A model generated the notes under the pieces. The model was not told the origin of the DNA. It was given only the letters and a program-made list of their open reading frames with translations, and ran no database searches. A stretch of 35,882 bases of DNA from a virus: positions 1-35,882 of the IMG/VR virus record IMGVR_UViG_3300042731_005822, one strand, 5' to 3'. Below, piece after piece: positions 8,794 through 17,350 of the stretch. Position 1 is the first letter of the stretch. Every line of letters starts with the position of its first letter. A program made the translations under genes and the position numbers.

Positions 8794-8812
8794 ATAGAGG
8801 AAATACCTCTAT
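8794..8812 (-). terminator. Hairpin after the coat-protein genes
   Basis: ATAGAGG-5 nt-CCTCTAT forms a 7-bp stem directly after the stop at 8815. No U-run follows on the minus strand, so it may be an RNA-stability or partial-stop element. Confidence 0.4.
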
Positions 8813-8814
8813 TA

Positions 8815-9000
8815 TCAACCTGCGCTAACTTTCACTGTCCCAGAGTCGCTCCATAGATAACCGGCAACCCCAGGATCGGAAGTCGGCAAAGTAAAACCAA
8901 CACCAACTTGCATGTTTTGAATCTCGGTTCCTAATTGAGTTTGTTGCAAATTGGGCAACCCCTGATTTATTATCTCGGCTTTTGTAGAATCAATGCTCAT
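8815..9000 (-). CDS. Short virion-associated protein
   Basis: A 61-residue protein just after the coat gene. The C-terminal half (LPTSDPGVAGYLWSDSGTVK) matches a motif seen at the ends of many phage head-fibre, decoration and tail proteins, with the common ending VSAG. The N-terminal half (MSIDSTKAEIINQGLPNLQQ) is helical. It may be the attachment part of a head fibre. Function is not established. Confidence 0.65.
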   Translation of the reverse strand: MSIDSTKAEIINQGLPNLQQTQLGTEIQNMQVGVGFTLPTSDPGVAGYLWSDSGTVKVSAG

Positions 9001-9010
9001 ATCGCCCCCC

Positions 9011-10174
9011 TTATCCTAGTAAGACTGCAACAAATTCAGGTTTAATTACTTTTACTCCCCAAAGTAGTTGTATCTCTAATTTGTTTCTCATGTATTGTGG
9101 GTATTTAGCGAGTCTAAAAGAAATACCAGTTAATGGATCTGTTATAATCATTTCGTCTACTGCTGCGTCTCCACCTTTTGGTTGTCTTGTTGCAAGCACT
9201 ATAGCGTTTCTATGGAAAGCCATATTTGCAGTATAAGAATTACCTATTGTCCATTCGTCTGCTACAGTTGTAGCAAGTCTAAGACCTGGATTATTCAAAA
9301 TAAAATTACCAGAGGCATTTCCTGTCAATGTAGATCCTGAATAAACAATATATTTATTTCCATCTACTGCACTACCACCCTCATTACCTCTTGTTACGAC
9401 ATCACCTGCAAGCACTGTTCCAGAATCAGAACCGTCGCATGCAATAGTGGTTTCACCAACTGGTTCTATTGCTGTACAGTCAAAGCCTGTTGCTGTACCT
9501 TTTGTATGTGTTTGTATCTGCGCAGACTCTTTAATGTCAAAATTCATCAGCGGGAGTAATGTACCCTGTCTTAATGTTGCATCCGTACCTGCTGCATAAT
9601 TAGCTGTTAAATTTGCTAGTGTTCGCATATTTGCTCCAGCAGTTGTATCACACACTAAAGAACGACCAGAACTAGGACAGCCATTATCATCTAATATTTT
9701 CTTCATTTGTGCAGCTGCGGATAAGTCACTTGCAAATGGAGTTGTACCAGCCGTCCCATATGCACGACAACCATACTTGTAAAGCTCTGCCAAGTCCGTT
9801 TCTATAGCGTTACTGAAAGCCCTGAAGCCTTGTTCAAATTGCTGTTGTAATATTCCCTGGTATTGTCCACCTAAAGACAACTCCTCTTCGCTTTCATATC
9901 TGATCGGGTAGGCCTTGTACTGATCCATCGTAATATCTGTATAAGTCATTACGTTATCGCCAGAATCAGCCGGGGTTGGACCAGGAGTGATCGTCTCCAA
10001 TTCATCTGCTGGTGCGATAGGTATTCTCACAGTCTGGTCTTTTGCTGCTGTTGTTATTCCGTTTAGATCTGCTGTATTGCCTTGTACAGCTGGTATCATA
10101 CCCACCAATTCTCTTTGTACAACGTTAAGAGCTTTGTAAATAGTAGGGATAAGTCCTGTTAATGTATTACTCAT
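9011..10174 (-). CDS. Major capsid protein, P22 coat-like
   Basis: A 387-residue coat protein (MSNTLTGLIPTIYKALNVVQ). It has the P22 gp5-family pattern: N-terminal ALNVVQRELVGMIPAV, then TVRIPIAPADE, a long helix with FRAFSNAIETDLAEL, an inserted beta domain around residues 230-300, and the end NKLEIQLLWGVKVIKPEFVAVLLG. It follows the scaffold gene by 12 bases, the usual order. It would form the icosahedral shell around the DNA. Confidence 0.9.
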   Translation of the reverse strand: MSNTLTGLIPTIYKALNVVQRELVGMIPAVQGNTADLNGITTAAKDQTVRIPIAPADELETITPGPTPADSGDNVMTYTDITMDQYKAYPIRYESEEELSLGGQYQGILQQQFEQGFRAFSNAIETDLAELYKYGCRAYGTAGTTPFASDLSAAAQMKKILDDNGCPSSGRSLVCDTTAGANMRTLANLTANYAAGTDATLRQGTLLPLMNFDIKESAQIQTHTKGTATGFDCTAIEPVGETTIACDGSDSGTVLAGDVVTRGNEGGSAVDGNKYIVYSGSTLTGNASGNFILNNPGLRLATTVADEWTIGNSYTANMAFHRNAIVLATRQPKGGDAAVDEMIITDPLTGISFRLAKYPQYMRNKLEIQLLWGVKVIKPEFVAVLLG

Positions 10175-10186
10175 ATTATGTCTCCT

Positions 10187-10879
10187 TTAGTCTATAGGCT
10201 TTACGCCTTTGTTGATAAGGGACATCTGCTCAGTTGCTGGTAGTTTTTGGAACTCAGACCTTTTGATTGTATCCTGGCTACCGTGACTAAAAGAGCTATT
10301 GCCGCCCCCTCTTTGTTCTGCTTGTTTAAGATATGTTTTACCATTATCAGTAGTAATCCATTTCTTGAAAAAGTCATCAGTAGGTAGTCTTAGACCGCCT
10401 TCGTCTTCGATAGAAACTAGAAAATTGTCTCCGTCCTGCTCGACTAAGGCTTTGCCATTAAAGGCCGAGGTTAAAATCTTTTTGTGTCGTGGGTCAATTC
10501 CATTTTCTTCCATTGCTTTAGAAATGTTAATTTCTTTAAGTATAGAAAAAAACTTAGACTCTAATTTTGTATATTTGTCTTTCTCTTCCGTAAGCTTTGT
10601 TTCTAACTTAGTTAGATTATAATCTTTTTGCTTACCATCTTTTTCATCTTTTGATGAGACATATTCCTTATAGCCTTCATAATCAAAATTGTCAAGTTTT
10701 TTTTCTATTTCTATGCGCTTATCCTTCTCTTTTCTAAGTTCGCCTAATAGCTCGTTTTTCTTATTCTCTAATCCCGTAATATCTTCCTGAGACTTAAAAC
10801 CTAACTGTCCTATAAGACTATAAAACTCTGTTTTATTATTTTCGTCTTTCATAAACTCTCTGAGTTCGTCAAATGTCAT
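10187..10879 (-). CDS. Capsid scaffold protein
   Basis: A 230-residue, highly charged helical protein (MTFDELREFMKDENNKTEFY) with a long coiled coil (ENKKNELLGELRKEKDKRIE) and a Gly/Ser-rich stretch before a basic C-terminus (GGGNSSFSHGS). Placed directly before the coat gene, as scaffolds are. The N-terminus with FYSLIGQLGFKSQEDI resembles minor structural GP20-type scaffolds. It helps the coat assemble and leaves or is degraded before DNA packaging. Confidence 0.8.
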   Translation of the reverse strand: MTFDELREFMKDENNKTEFYSLIGQLGFKSQEDITGLENKKNELLGELRKEKDKRIEIEKKLDNFDYEGYKEYVSSKDEKDGKQKDYNLTKLETKLTEEKDKYTKLESKFFSILKEINISKAMEENGIDPRHKKILTSAFNGKALVEQDGDNFLVSIEDEGGLRLPTDDFFKKWITTDNGKTYLKQAEQRGGGNSSFSHGSQDTIKRSEFQKLPATEQMSLINKGVKPID

Positions 10880-10892
10880 TTTATTGCTCCTT

Positions 10893-11960
10893 TTATTTTA
10901 GTATATATTCGCCATAGACATTTTTTGTTAAACCATTCTCTTTTGCCCATGTATCGAATCCTTTATATTCAAATACTTCATTCTTTCCAGTTTTCGGGTT
11001 ACGCCCTCGTCTAATAGATGGCGACTCGCCGTTTATAATATCAATTACAGTTTCCCTGTCGTTTATATCATATTTAGCTACTCCAGTTGTACCAGGTGTC
11101 ATCGCTCTAACTCCACCAGGATATTTAAAAGGCTCGTTTACTCCAACCCTTTGCCCGTCCATACGTGCGCTTTGTCCTCTAGTTCTATTATCAAGGACGG
11201 CTTGTAATTGTCGTTTAACATCAACACCGTCTGTTTCAAGGCTTTGCGAGGCTGCAAAACTAGCAGAATTCATTATTCTATTACTCTCTGTCCTAATTAT
11301 ACGAAGTGCATTTGCTTTAGAGCCTGTATATTTTATTATTTTTCCTTGTTTATATTCTCGTCCGATTAAATCCCTAATACTAGATACGGATTGTGTATAA
11401 GACTTTCCTTGTATAAGGTTTTGCGTTATTGCGTTTTGAATTGATCTTAATTCTTTAGCACGATTATATGCTAGAAGATTTTTTAACGTTCCTGATCTTG
11501 GTAGGTATAATGTTTTATCTCCAAATCTATTTACCATGCTTTTGGATATGTTCTTCCATGCTTCATTTGTTCCGTATACTGTTAGCTCTATTAGCTTTTC
11601 TGGAAGTATTGCAAATACTGGCTTTTTAGACAGCCAGTTTGCTGCATAATATTTTCGATAAAATGTATTAGAGAAAAAAAGTCTTAAAAGTTTCTGTATA
11701 ATTGTTTCATTTTTTTTAGAATATAATGTATAATCATACTTAACTTGTTTTAGTAAATTATCAAGCCTATTATGTTTTATCATTTCATTATAATAATTTT
11801 TTGGATTTATTCCTGTCAATATTTTTGCATATTGATTTTTTAAATTAAAATCTATAGTCTTTATTGCCTGTCTATAATTAGACAATACAATATTTCTTAA
11901 TTTATTAGCTTCTTTCTTTGTAAGATTAAAAGCGTCTTCTTGAAACTTTTCCCAACTCAT
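10893..11960 (-). CDS. Minor head protein, Mu F/SPP1 gp7-like
   Basis: A 355-residue protein directly after the portal, overlapping it by four bases. Its C-terminal part has the Mu F-like pattern: NALRIIRTESNRIMNSASF, DGVDVKRQLQAVLDNRTRGQ, RMDGQRV and a proline-rich part (FKYPGGVRAMTPGTTG). The N-terminal half is long, Lys- and Tyr-rich and helical. Such proteins take part in head assembly and can be ejected with DNA. Confidence 0.82.
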   Translation of the reverse strand: MSWEKFQEDAFNLTKKEANKLRNIVLSNYRQAIKTIDFNLKNQYAKILTGINPKNYYNEMIKHNRLDNLLKQVKYDYTLYSKKNETIIQKLLRLFFSNTFYRKYYAANWLSKKPVFAILPEKLIELTVYGTNEAWKNISKSMVNRFGDKTLYLPRSGTLKNLLAYNRAKELRSIQNAITQNLIQGKSYTQSVSSIRDLIGREYKQGKIIKYTGSKANALRIIRTESNRIMNSASFAASQSLETDGVDVKRQLQAVLDNRTRGQSARMDGQRVGVNEPFKYPGGVRAMTPGTTGVAKYDINDRETVIDIINGESPSIRRGRNPKTGKNEVFEYKGFDTWAKENGLTKNVYGEYILK

Positions 11961-13324
11961 TCATCCTCTTTATTATCTTCATTAGGCATAACTGGTTCTT
12001 CAATTTCTTCTTGCCCTTCTTCAATGGCTTTTTTTTCGCTTTCAATTGTCCAGTCTTGCGGATATAATTCTTTATTTTTCATGTTATAAAAGAATGTCTC
12101 CCAGGACATATAACCGGACTGCACAGCTCCCATATATGCAGTTAACATATTGGGGTCAATTTCAGAAAGTTCGAAATCAGTATTATAAGTTATCGTTATA
12201 TTTTTACTATCTTTGCCATGCCATTCCACTAATTCTTTCATAATTTCGGTCATACAAGTAGACAAAGATTTGGATAAATCGGATAGGGTTGCATATTCCC
12301 CTTGAGAGTTTATTCTGCTAGTTTCTGCGCTAGCAACATAACGTCCTTGACTAGAGATCAAAGATGCGCCCATGGCTGCCATCTGTTCTTTTTTCTTGTC
12401 CATTTCTACATTAAGACCTGAATCACTGGACGCCTCTAAATAAAATGCATCTCCATCTGTCGGTAAATCAAAGGAACCTCCAATAGGCACAGGCTTATCA
12501 TCTCCGAAACCTTTTGTTACAAGTGTCTTTGCTGCTGTCCAATGCAGCATGTTTTCTAGGTCTGCACTATTTATATAATGTCCCAAATTAACATTCACAA
12601 ATCCATACATGACGCTTTTCTGGATATTAGTATTTATCCCGTTAGAAGTCAGGAAATAAAAAGGAATATAATCAAACGGGTTCCCGTTTTTAATTGGAAT
12701 CTTGTCTTCTTCTATTTTAATAAATCTTTCTTCGTTTATTTGCTTATCTGTATTTTCTGCGTATACACTTACTGTATATACGCCATCATTAATCCACAAA
12801 ACACGATATATTTTTTGATTTTCTGCCTCGAACATATCGTTTTCTTTTTGTACTTTTATATATCCTTCTAATACCACAAAAGAAAGTTTATTATTTTGAA
12901 ATCCCCAATTTATTATTTCGAATGTATTGTATTTTACAATATATGGTCTTTTTTCTTTCTCTGAATAATCAACCAGGATACCGCATCTATTATACTTCAT
13001 AACGTCTTCTGCCACATCTCTGGAAAAATAATACAAGGACTGTTTGCTAAGATTTATATTATTCGTTATCTCTTCATCAACATCGATAACAACAGGATTC
13101 TTCCTGAACAATTGCCCTAGTGCAATGTTTAAAGTTCTCGCTGAAAAATCTGTAAATTGTGCCCTTTGCAAATATTTGTTATATGCGTATTCATCTTGTC
13201 CGTTCAATTTAGGCAAATATATTTCTCGTCCTTCTTTTACAGCGTCTTGTCCATCAATACAATCTTTTATTCTCTGCCAAATTGATCTCCATTTTATATA
13301 TTCGGTGTGTAACGTATCTACCAT
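11957..13324 (-). CDS. Portal protein, DUF4055 type
   Basis: A 455-residue protein that starts MVDTLHTEYIKWRSIWQRIK and then shows GREIYLPKLNGQ, AYNKYLQRAQF and GQLFRKNPVV, the N-terminal signature of DUF4055 portal proteins. The central part has DYIPFYFLTSNG and DLENMLHWTAAKTLV; the end is an acidic tail (EEIEEPVMPNEDNKEDE). It forms the 12-fold ring through which DNA enters and leaves, and lies between large terminase and the minor head protein, as usual. Confidence 0.88.
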   Translation of the reverse strand: MVDTLHTEYIKWRSIWQRIKDCIDGQDAVKEGREIYLPKLNGQDEYAYNKYLQRAQFTDFSARTLNIALGQLFRKNPVVIDVDEEITNNINLSKQSLYYFSRDVAEDVMKYNRCGILVDYSEKEKRPYIVKYNTFEIINWGFQNNKLSFVVLEGYIKVQKENDMFEAENQKIYRVLWINDGVYTVSVYAENTDKQINEERFIKIEEDKIPIKNGNPFDYIPFYFLTSNGINTNIQKSVMYGFVNVNLGHYINSADLENMLHWTAAKTLVTKGFGDDKPVPIGGSFDLPTDGDAFYLEASSDSGLNVEMDKKKEQMAAMGASLISSQGRYVASAETSRINSQGEYATLSDLSKSLSTCMTEIMKELVEWHGKDSKNITITYNTDFELSEIDPNMLTAYMGAVQSGYMSWETFFYNMKNKELYPQDWTIESEKKAIEEGQEEIEEPVMPNEDNKEDE

Positions 13325-13327
13325 GAT

Positions 13328-14530
13328 TTACCATCCAGTTGTTTTTGTTATTCGCCCTTTGTTCGCTCTCATCCTATCTTCTAAAGCATATCTAAGAGCA
13401 TCTATTATATGATTCTTTTTATCCTCTATCTTATTACTTATTGCTCCAGTTTGAGGGTCTACCTTGTAACTATAGAATCTAAATTCGTCAGCAGTAGCTT
13501 TGCACCTAGGGTGTATTATCACTTTTTCAAAACTTCTTATAAATGCTATTCCATCTTCAATGCTGCCAGCACCTTTCTTAGCCCCTTTTATCTTGTTATA
13601 TCCATGTCTCTTAAGGTAACTTATAGTCTCTGGTCTAGAGCTATCGGCTACAATAGGATATAATCTAGACTCTGGTATTTGGTCAAATTTAGCCGGCAAT
13701 AAGTCAATGTCTATTCCGACTTCATAATAGTCGTAGTCTATGTACAACTTTCTGTCAACAACAAAACATCTTACTAATGTACTAGGGTCTTGACTAAATC
13801 CCCAGTCTGCTCCAAAGTAGAAAAAAGTATTTTCCGGTGCTTCAAACTCTTCGACTACCCATTTCCCATAGAATATTTGTGCTTGAGAATTTTTAGCACA
13901 TTTCCCTTCCCATTTATGAAGATATTTGTCGTAATCAACTTTTCTGTCATACTCTAACTCTTGATTTAATACTTCAGGAAAGAAGGGGTTGTCAATATAG
14001 TTTATTTCTATTTTTAGGCAATCATCTCTTTTAGCTAAAGTATAATCTTCGTGTACCGGGTCATCTTCATTTGTAGGATTATAAGAAAATATTATTTGAC
14101 TGTCTTTTTTTCTAATTGTAGGCGTAAGTATTTCTAATGATTTACGGCTAAGGCTTTGAGCTTCTTCACACCATGCATAATCGATTCCTTCCATAGACTT
14201 AATAACGTCAGGATTATGCCTTAGGCCTGCAAATATAAATTCAGATCCATTCTTGCCCCTAATAGATCTTTCTGTAATAGTAAAAAAAGACTCCAATCCT
14301 AGAGTCTTTATTCTATCACAAAGAAGCTTATGAACCGAGTCTTTTATTGATTTTTGTATTTCTCTCGTACAGAGAATGCGTTTACTAGATTGATAGGACT
14401 GTATAATAAGAAAGTCGGCAATAGTCCATGATTTTGCAGAACCACGCCCTCCATAGATTACAATGTATCTTTTGGTAGTGGTGTATAAAGCTTTTAATTT
14501 CTTGGGAATTTTTAATATTAGCTCACCCAT
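13328..14530 (-). CDS. terL: Terminase large subunit
   Basis: A 400-residue packaging motor. The ATPase part has Walker A GGRGSAKS at 27-34 and Walker B-type YAWCEEAQ at 118-125, with an FSYNPTNEDDP coupling segment near 148-158. The nuclease part has FGADWGFSQDPST (Asp242), IVADSSRP (Asp295) and KNHIIDALRYAL near the end, the three-acid RNase H pattern. The family is the PBSX/Terminase_3 type, often linked with headful packaging. Start ATG overlaps the end of the upstream small gene. Confidence 0.93.
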   Translation of the reverse strand: MGELILKIPKKLKALYTTTKRYIVIYGGRGSAKSWTIADFLIIQSYQSSKRILCTREIQKSIKDSVHKLLCDRIKTLGLESFFTITERSIRGKNGSEFIFAGLRHNPDVIKSMEGIDYAWCEEAQSLSRKSLEILTPTIRKKDSQIIFSYNPTNEDDPVHEDYTLAKRDDCLKIEINYIDNPFFPEVLNQELEYDRKVDYDKYLHKWEGKCAKNSQAQIFYGKWVVEEFEAPENTFFYFGADWGFSQDPSTLVRCFVVDRKLYIDYDYYEVGIDIDLLPAKFDQIPESRLYPIVADSSRPETISYLKRHGYNKIKGAKKGAGSIEDGIAFIRSFEKVIIHPRCKATADEFRFYSYKVDPQTGAISNKIEDKKNHIIDALRYALEDRMRANKGRITKTTGW

Positions 14531-14735
14531 TCTTGAAAATAATACTCTTAATTTTGTCCAACATTGTTTTTTTCTCTACTTTAGATAAATTATTTTCTAC
14601 GCATAATTCATCTATTTTTTCTTTTATTGCTTTATATTTGTCATTAAATTTTTTTACTTCTTCTTGATACTCTGTTTGTTCTTTGCATTTAGAGCAATCA
14701 AAAAATGGCTTGAGTAAACAATCTTTACACTTCAA
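14523..14735 (-). CDS. Small zinc-finger-like protein in the terminase block
   Basis: A 70-residue protein with MKCKDCLLKPFFDCSKCKEQ, two CxxC pairs that could bind zinc, then a Lys-rich helix. Overlaps its neighbours on both sides. Function is not known; a DNA-binding helper of packaging is possible but unproven. Confidence 0.7.
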   Translation of the reverse strand: MKCKDCLLKPFFDCSKCKEQTEYQEEVKKFNDKYKAIKEKIDELCVENNLSKVEKKTMLDKIKSIIFKNG

Positions 14736-14977
14736 TGTAATTCTTCCTTATCTATATTAGATAACTTCTTTTCCCTTTCTACTATCTTATTTACAGCAGC
14801 GGTTGCTGCAGATATTGAAGATCGATGGCTTTCAATTATTTTTCTAACAGATTCTATATATTCTTTAGTGGTGTCTATACAGATCGATTGCATTTTTTTT
14901 GCTTGTCTTCGTGTTAAATATAATACAACAACCTGAAAAGCTAAAACTATTATTTCGATAATTATTATATTATTCAT
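14732..14977 (-). CDS. Small membrane-anchored protein in the terminase block
   Basis: An 81-residue protein with one N-terminal membrane segment (IIIIEIIVLAFQVVVLYL) followed by a charged helical tail (RRQAKKMQSICIDTTKEYIE). It sits between small and large terminase genes and overlaps both neighbours. Function unknown; a holin-like or spanin-like part cannot be excluded. Confidence 0.68.
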   Translation of the reverse strand: MNNIIIIEIIVLAFQVVVLYLTRRQAKKMQSICIDTTKEYIESVRKIIESHRSSISAATAAVNKIVEREKKLSNIDKEELH

Positions 14978-15374
14978 TTTCTACTCCTTCTATAACTATC
15001 TTAACAGGTAGCTTTTCTCCGCCTGTTGTTATGTCTATATTCTGCTTGTCCATTCCTAGATACTGAGCTAGTCCTTTTAGTCCTGCTACTTTTATCTTAT
15101 CTGCTTCTTCTTTCATTGCTAGCTTTTTATATTCCTCTACTACCTGAGTAATTAGCTCACCATTTGTCTCTCTTGCCTCTGCGCATAGCTCGTTTATCCT
15201 TTCTTTTATGTGTAGTTTCGTGCAGTTTTGATAACCAATTTCTTTTGCTCTATTTTCACTGTATCCAGCTTTAATGGCGCTTTGAGTTTTGTTCCATCTT
15301 GTCTCTGGGTCGTTTACGTATGCTTGGCAAAAGGCTTCTTCTTTGTCAGTTAGTTTCTTTTTGTTCTTTTCCAT
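14970..15374 (-). CDS. terS: Terminase small subunit
   Basis: A 134-residue protein with LTDKEEAFCQAYVNDPETRW and TQSAIKAGYSENRAKEIG, the Terminase_2 N-terminal DNA-binding pattern, followed by a helical multimer part (EEYKKLAMKEEADKIK). It would recognise the packaging start and activate the large subunit. Start ATG lies inside the end of the upstream zinc-ribbon gene. Confidence 0.9.
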   Translation of the reverse strand: MEKNKKKLTDKEEAFCQAYVNDPETRWNKTQSAIKAGYSENRAKEIGYQNCTKLHIKERINELCAEARETNGELITQVVEEYKKLAMKEEADKIKVAGLKGLAQYLGMDKQNIDITTGGEKLPVKIVIEGVENE

Positions 15375-15516
15375 TGTTGCTCTCTTTTGTGGTGTTGTCT
15401 GCTATTATCCTCATGCTATTGTACACCTGCCCACAGAATGCGCATGCTGTATATACAGAATCTTCGCATTTAATCACTTGCCCGCATTTACAATAAATAT
15501 GTTTATTCTCTTCCAT
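15346..15516 (-). CDS. Small zinc-ribbon protein
   Basis: A 56-residue protein (MEENKHIYCKCGQVIKCED) with CKCG ... C ... CAFCGQVY, a likely four-cysteine zinc ribbon. Its last 29 bases overlap the small terminase gene. The ATG follows directly after a TAG that ends another short frame. Function unknown. Confidence 0.65.
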   Translation of the reverse strand: MEENKHIYCKCGQVIKCEDSVYTACAFCGQVYNSMRIIADNTTKESNNGKEQKETN

Positions 15517-15612
15517 CTATTTCTTTTCTTCCTCTACTCTGAAATATTGTGGGTCTATTCTATGCCTAGTATATTTATTTTTTTTGGTATTTTCATCTCT
15601 ATTTATCTTCAC
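15517..15612 (-). CDS. Possible very short protein with GTG start
   Basis: A 31-codon frame (KINRDENTKKNKYTRHRID then PQYFRVEEEKK) ends in TAG one base before the zinc-ribbon ATG. The only start is GTG at 15612. The compact spacing to both neighbours supports it, but there is no clear ribosome site. Confidence 0.35.
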   Translation of the reverse strand: MKINRDENTKKNKYTRHRIDPQYFRVEEEKK

Positions 15613-15805
15613 CTTTTGTGATTCTACTCTCTGCCAATATATAAAGAAATACTGGGATAAACAATGGCCAAAATGGCACTATAATGACAGATAATATGTT
15701 TATATAGTTTTTTTGTAAAGCTTTATTTTTCTGTCTGCAGGCTGCCCACAAAACAAACTTTCCGACTATAAAATAACCTACAACGACTATTCCTGTATAT
15801 ATCAT
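15599..15805 (-). CDS. Small two-span membrane protein (holin-like candidate)
   Basis: A 68-residue protein with two membrane segments (TGIVVVGYFIVGKFVLWAA and INILSVIIVPFWPLFIPVFL) separated by a basic loop and ending in a charged tail. Size and shape fit a class II holin, but the endolysin is about 6 kb away, so this is only a candidate. Start overlaps the previous stop as TAATG. Confidence 0.6.
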   Translation of the reverse strand: MIYTGIVVVGYFIVGKFVLWAACRQKNKALQKNYINILSVIIVPFWPLFIPVFLYILAESRITKGEDK

Positions 15806-15972
15806 TATGCAACCTCATTTTTTTGTATTTTTATTTTTTCGGTGCGTATTCCATCTTTATATACAATTTCGTATTTATATGCATATTGGTTCTGCAAACA
15901 TGCCATACAAGCTGGTGTACCTGCAAGAGAACAACAGCAAGTTATTGGTGCTGGATAATTATCTGTTATCAT
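15805..15972 (-). CDS. Small cysteine-rich protein
   Basis: A 55-residue protein with ITCCCSLAGTPACMACLQNQ at its start, seven to eight residues of which are Cys or small, then a basic beta-like tail. Ribosome site GGAGG is placed well before ATG 15972. Possible metal binding; family not recognised. Confidence 0.65.
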   Translation of the reverse strand: MITDNYPAPITCCCSLAGTPACMACLQNQYAYKYEIVYKDGIRTEKIKIQKNEVA

Positions 15973-16000
15973 TTTATACCTCCGTAATTATCTTTCATAT

Positions 16001-16519
16001 TTAGAAAATAGAGATGTAGCAGTGGAATCCGAATTGGAAACGACCTCCATACTTGTTTTGTGCTATTTCAACCCCTTTTATAAAATCTTCTATTTTAGAA
16101 AATTGTATCTCACATTGAAAATTAGTATCTAAATGTATTTTATAAAATTTGTGTTGGATAATATTCCATATTTCTTCATCGTCTATATAGTCTTTTTCAA
16201 AAGCACATTTAAAATCAAATGTATTTTTTTCTATATTTATTGTAATTCTGCCCTCTTCCCATTTTCTTGTCTGTTCCATTTTTTTGGGATCGACATCAAT
16301 AAGCCCTGCACTTCTGTCTTTACCTGGGTAACTAGCTCCAGTAGCTTCCAATAATTCTATAGCTCCCTTTTCATTTGGCAACACTTTATTTTCATTAAAA
16401 TAGTTAATTATTTTTTCTGTCAACTCCAAAGAAGATAAAGTATACCCACCCCAATGATAATAACAATTTGCTAATGTTTTTTTATTATTACATATTTCGA
16501 TATTTAATCTTTGTCCCAT
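16001..16519 (-). CDS. Conserved phage protein of unknown function (MGQRLNIEI type)
   Basis: A 172-residue protein. The start MGQRLNIEICNNKKTLANC was chosen because AGGTG lies eight bases before ATG 16519; the alternative upstream codon is GTG. The N-terminal pattern with LANCYYHWGGYTLSSLELTE is common in phages of low-GC bacteria, from memory, without a known role. The C-terminal half is beta-rich and ends in FGFHCYISIF. It stands in the small-gene run before the late operon. Confidence 0.75.
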   Translation of the reverse strand: MGQRLNIEICNNKKTLANCYYHWGGYTLSSLELTEKIINYFNENKVLPNEKGAIELLEATGASYPGKDRSAGLIDVDPKKMEQTRKWEEGRITINIEKNTFDFKCAFEKDYIDDEEIWNIIQHKFYKIHLDTNFQCEIQFSKIEDFIKGVEIAQNKYGGRFQFGFHCYISIF

Positions 16520-16535
16520 TGTTTTCACCTTTGTT

Positions 16536-16700
16536 TTATTGTTCTAAATTTGTGGCAATCCATTTGCCGTCTTTTTTATAAATTTCTATTTCTATTTTAT
16601 TTTCAAACATATTCGGATATAATTTTTCATATATTTCGTTTTCCAACAATTGTCTGATATATTCATCTTTAAATTCTATTTCTATATTTTTTAATTCCAT
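16536..16700 (-). CDS. Small acidic protein, unknown
   Basis: A 54-residue protein (MELKNIEIEFKDEYIRQLLE) with ribosome site GAGGTGA before ATG 16700. Acidic, Ile-rich, no cysteines, ends DGKWIATNLEQ. Not recognised. Confidence 0.6.
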   Translation of the reverse strand: MELKNIEIEFKDEYIRQLLENEIYEKLYPNMFENKIEIEIYKKDGKWIATNLEQ

Positions 16701-16703
16701 AAA

Positions 16704-16949
16704 TCACCTCTCATTTTTTTTAATAAGTTTTTCTTTTAAACCCTTTCTTTTTACCCTGTATCTATCACTATCAAACTTTATTTTCCCTTCTGCTTTTGCT
16801 TCCGAGATTTGATATTCAAGAGACTCAATTATTTTTTCAAATTTTTTTATCCTTGATTTTATATATTCAAAATCTTTATAAAGTCTTTTATTATACCATT
16901 TCATATTTTTTAAATTTTCTTCATGCTCTTCTACACTAAATACTCTCAT
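16704..16949 (-). CDS. Small coiled-coil protein, unknown
   Basis: An 81-residue, Lys/Glu-rich protein starting MRVFSVEEHEENLKNMKWYN; a GAGGT ribosome site supports ATG 16949. Most of it would be helical coiled coil (YIKSRIKKFEKIIESLEYQI), ending in a very basic tail (KRKGLKEKLIKKNER). Not recognised; a nucleic-acid contact is possible from charge. Confidence 0.62.
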   Translation of the reverse strand: MRVFSVEEHEENLKNMKWYNKRLYKDFEYIKSRIKKFEKIIESLEYQISEAKAEGKIKFDSDRYRVKRKGLKEKLIKKNER

Positions 16950-17029
16950 TTTATACCTCGTCAATACGTTTTCCTTTAAGGTTGAATATCTTTAAAATAC
17001 CCTTCGTTCCAAACCTCTTTATCTTCTTT

Positions 17030-17317
17030 TTAATATTCTCCTTCAATATTTTCACAAAAAAATATTTTAGTTTTTTTATAATAAAAATTTGGTAATGGTT
17101 TCTTAAAAAATTTTATTGGAAAATCTAAAACTAAAGATATTTGATTCATTCTTATTTTAGAAGGGATAATTTTACCAGACAAATAAGCTTTTAGCATATA
17201 TTTACAAATATTTAATTCTTTACTTAGTTTATTTATATCTAATCCTCTAACTTCATAAGCTATTTTTAAACGTTCTGGAACAAAGTTTTTAAATTTAATA
17301 TCTTTTATATTTTTCAT
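17030..17317 (-). CDS. XRE-type helix-turn-helix DNA-binding protein
   Basis: A 95-residue protein; the start MKNIKDIKFKNFVPERLKIA follows GAGGTGA. It has the XRE pattern FVPERLKIAYEVRGLDINKL, then LSKELNICKYMLKAYLSGKI and ISLVLDFPIKFFKKPLP. This matches the N-terminal half of XRE/ImmA-type regulators, but no metallopeptidase part follows. A regulator of phage or host promoters is likely. No integrase was found, so it need not be a lysogeny repressor. Confidence 0.72.
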   Translation of the reverse strand: MKNIKDIKFKNFVPERLKIAYEVRGLDINKLSKELNICKYMLKAYLSGKIIPSKIRMNQISLVLDFPIKFFKKPLPNFYYKKTKIFFCENIEGEY

Positions 17318-17350
17318 AATTTTCACCTCATTTTTATGTATTTTCATAAA

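Noticed and set aside
17030-17317. XRE protein as proof of lysogeny
   Set aside because: No integrase, excisionase, attachment site or divergent repressor/Cro pair was found.
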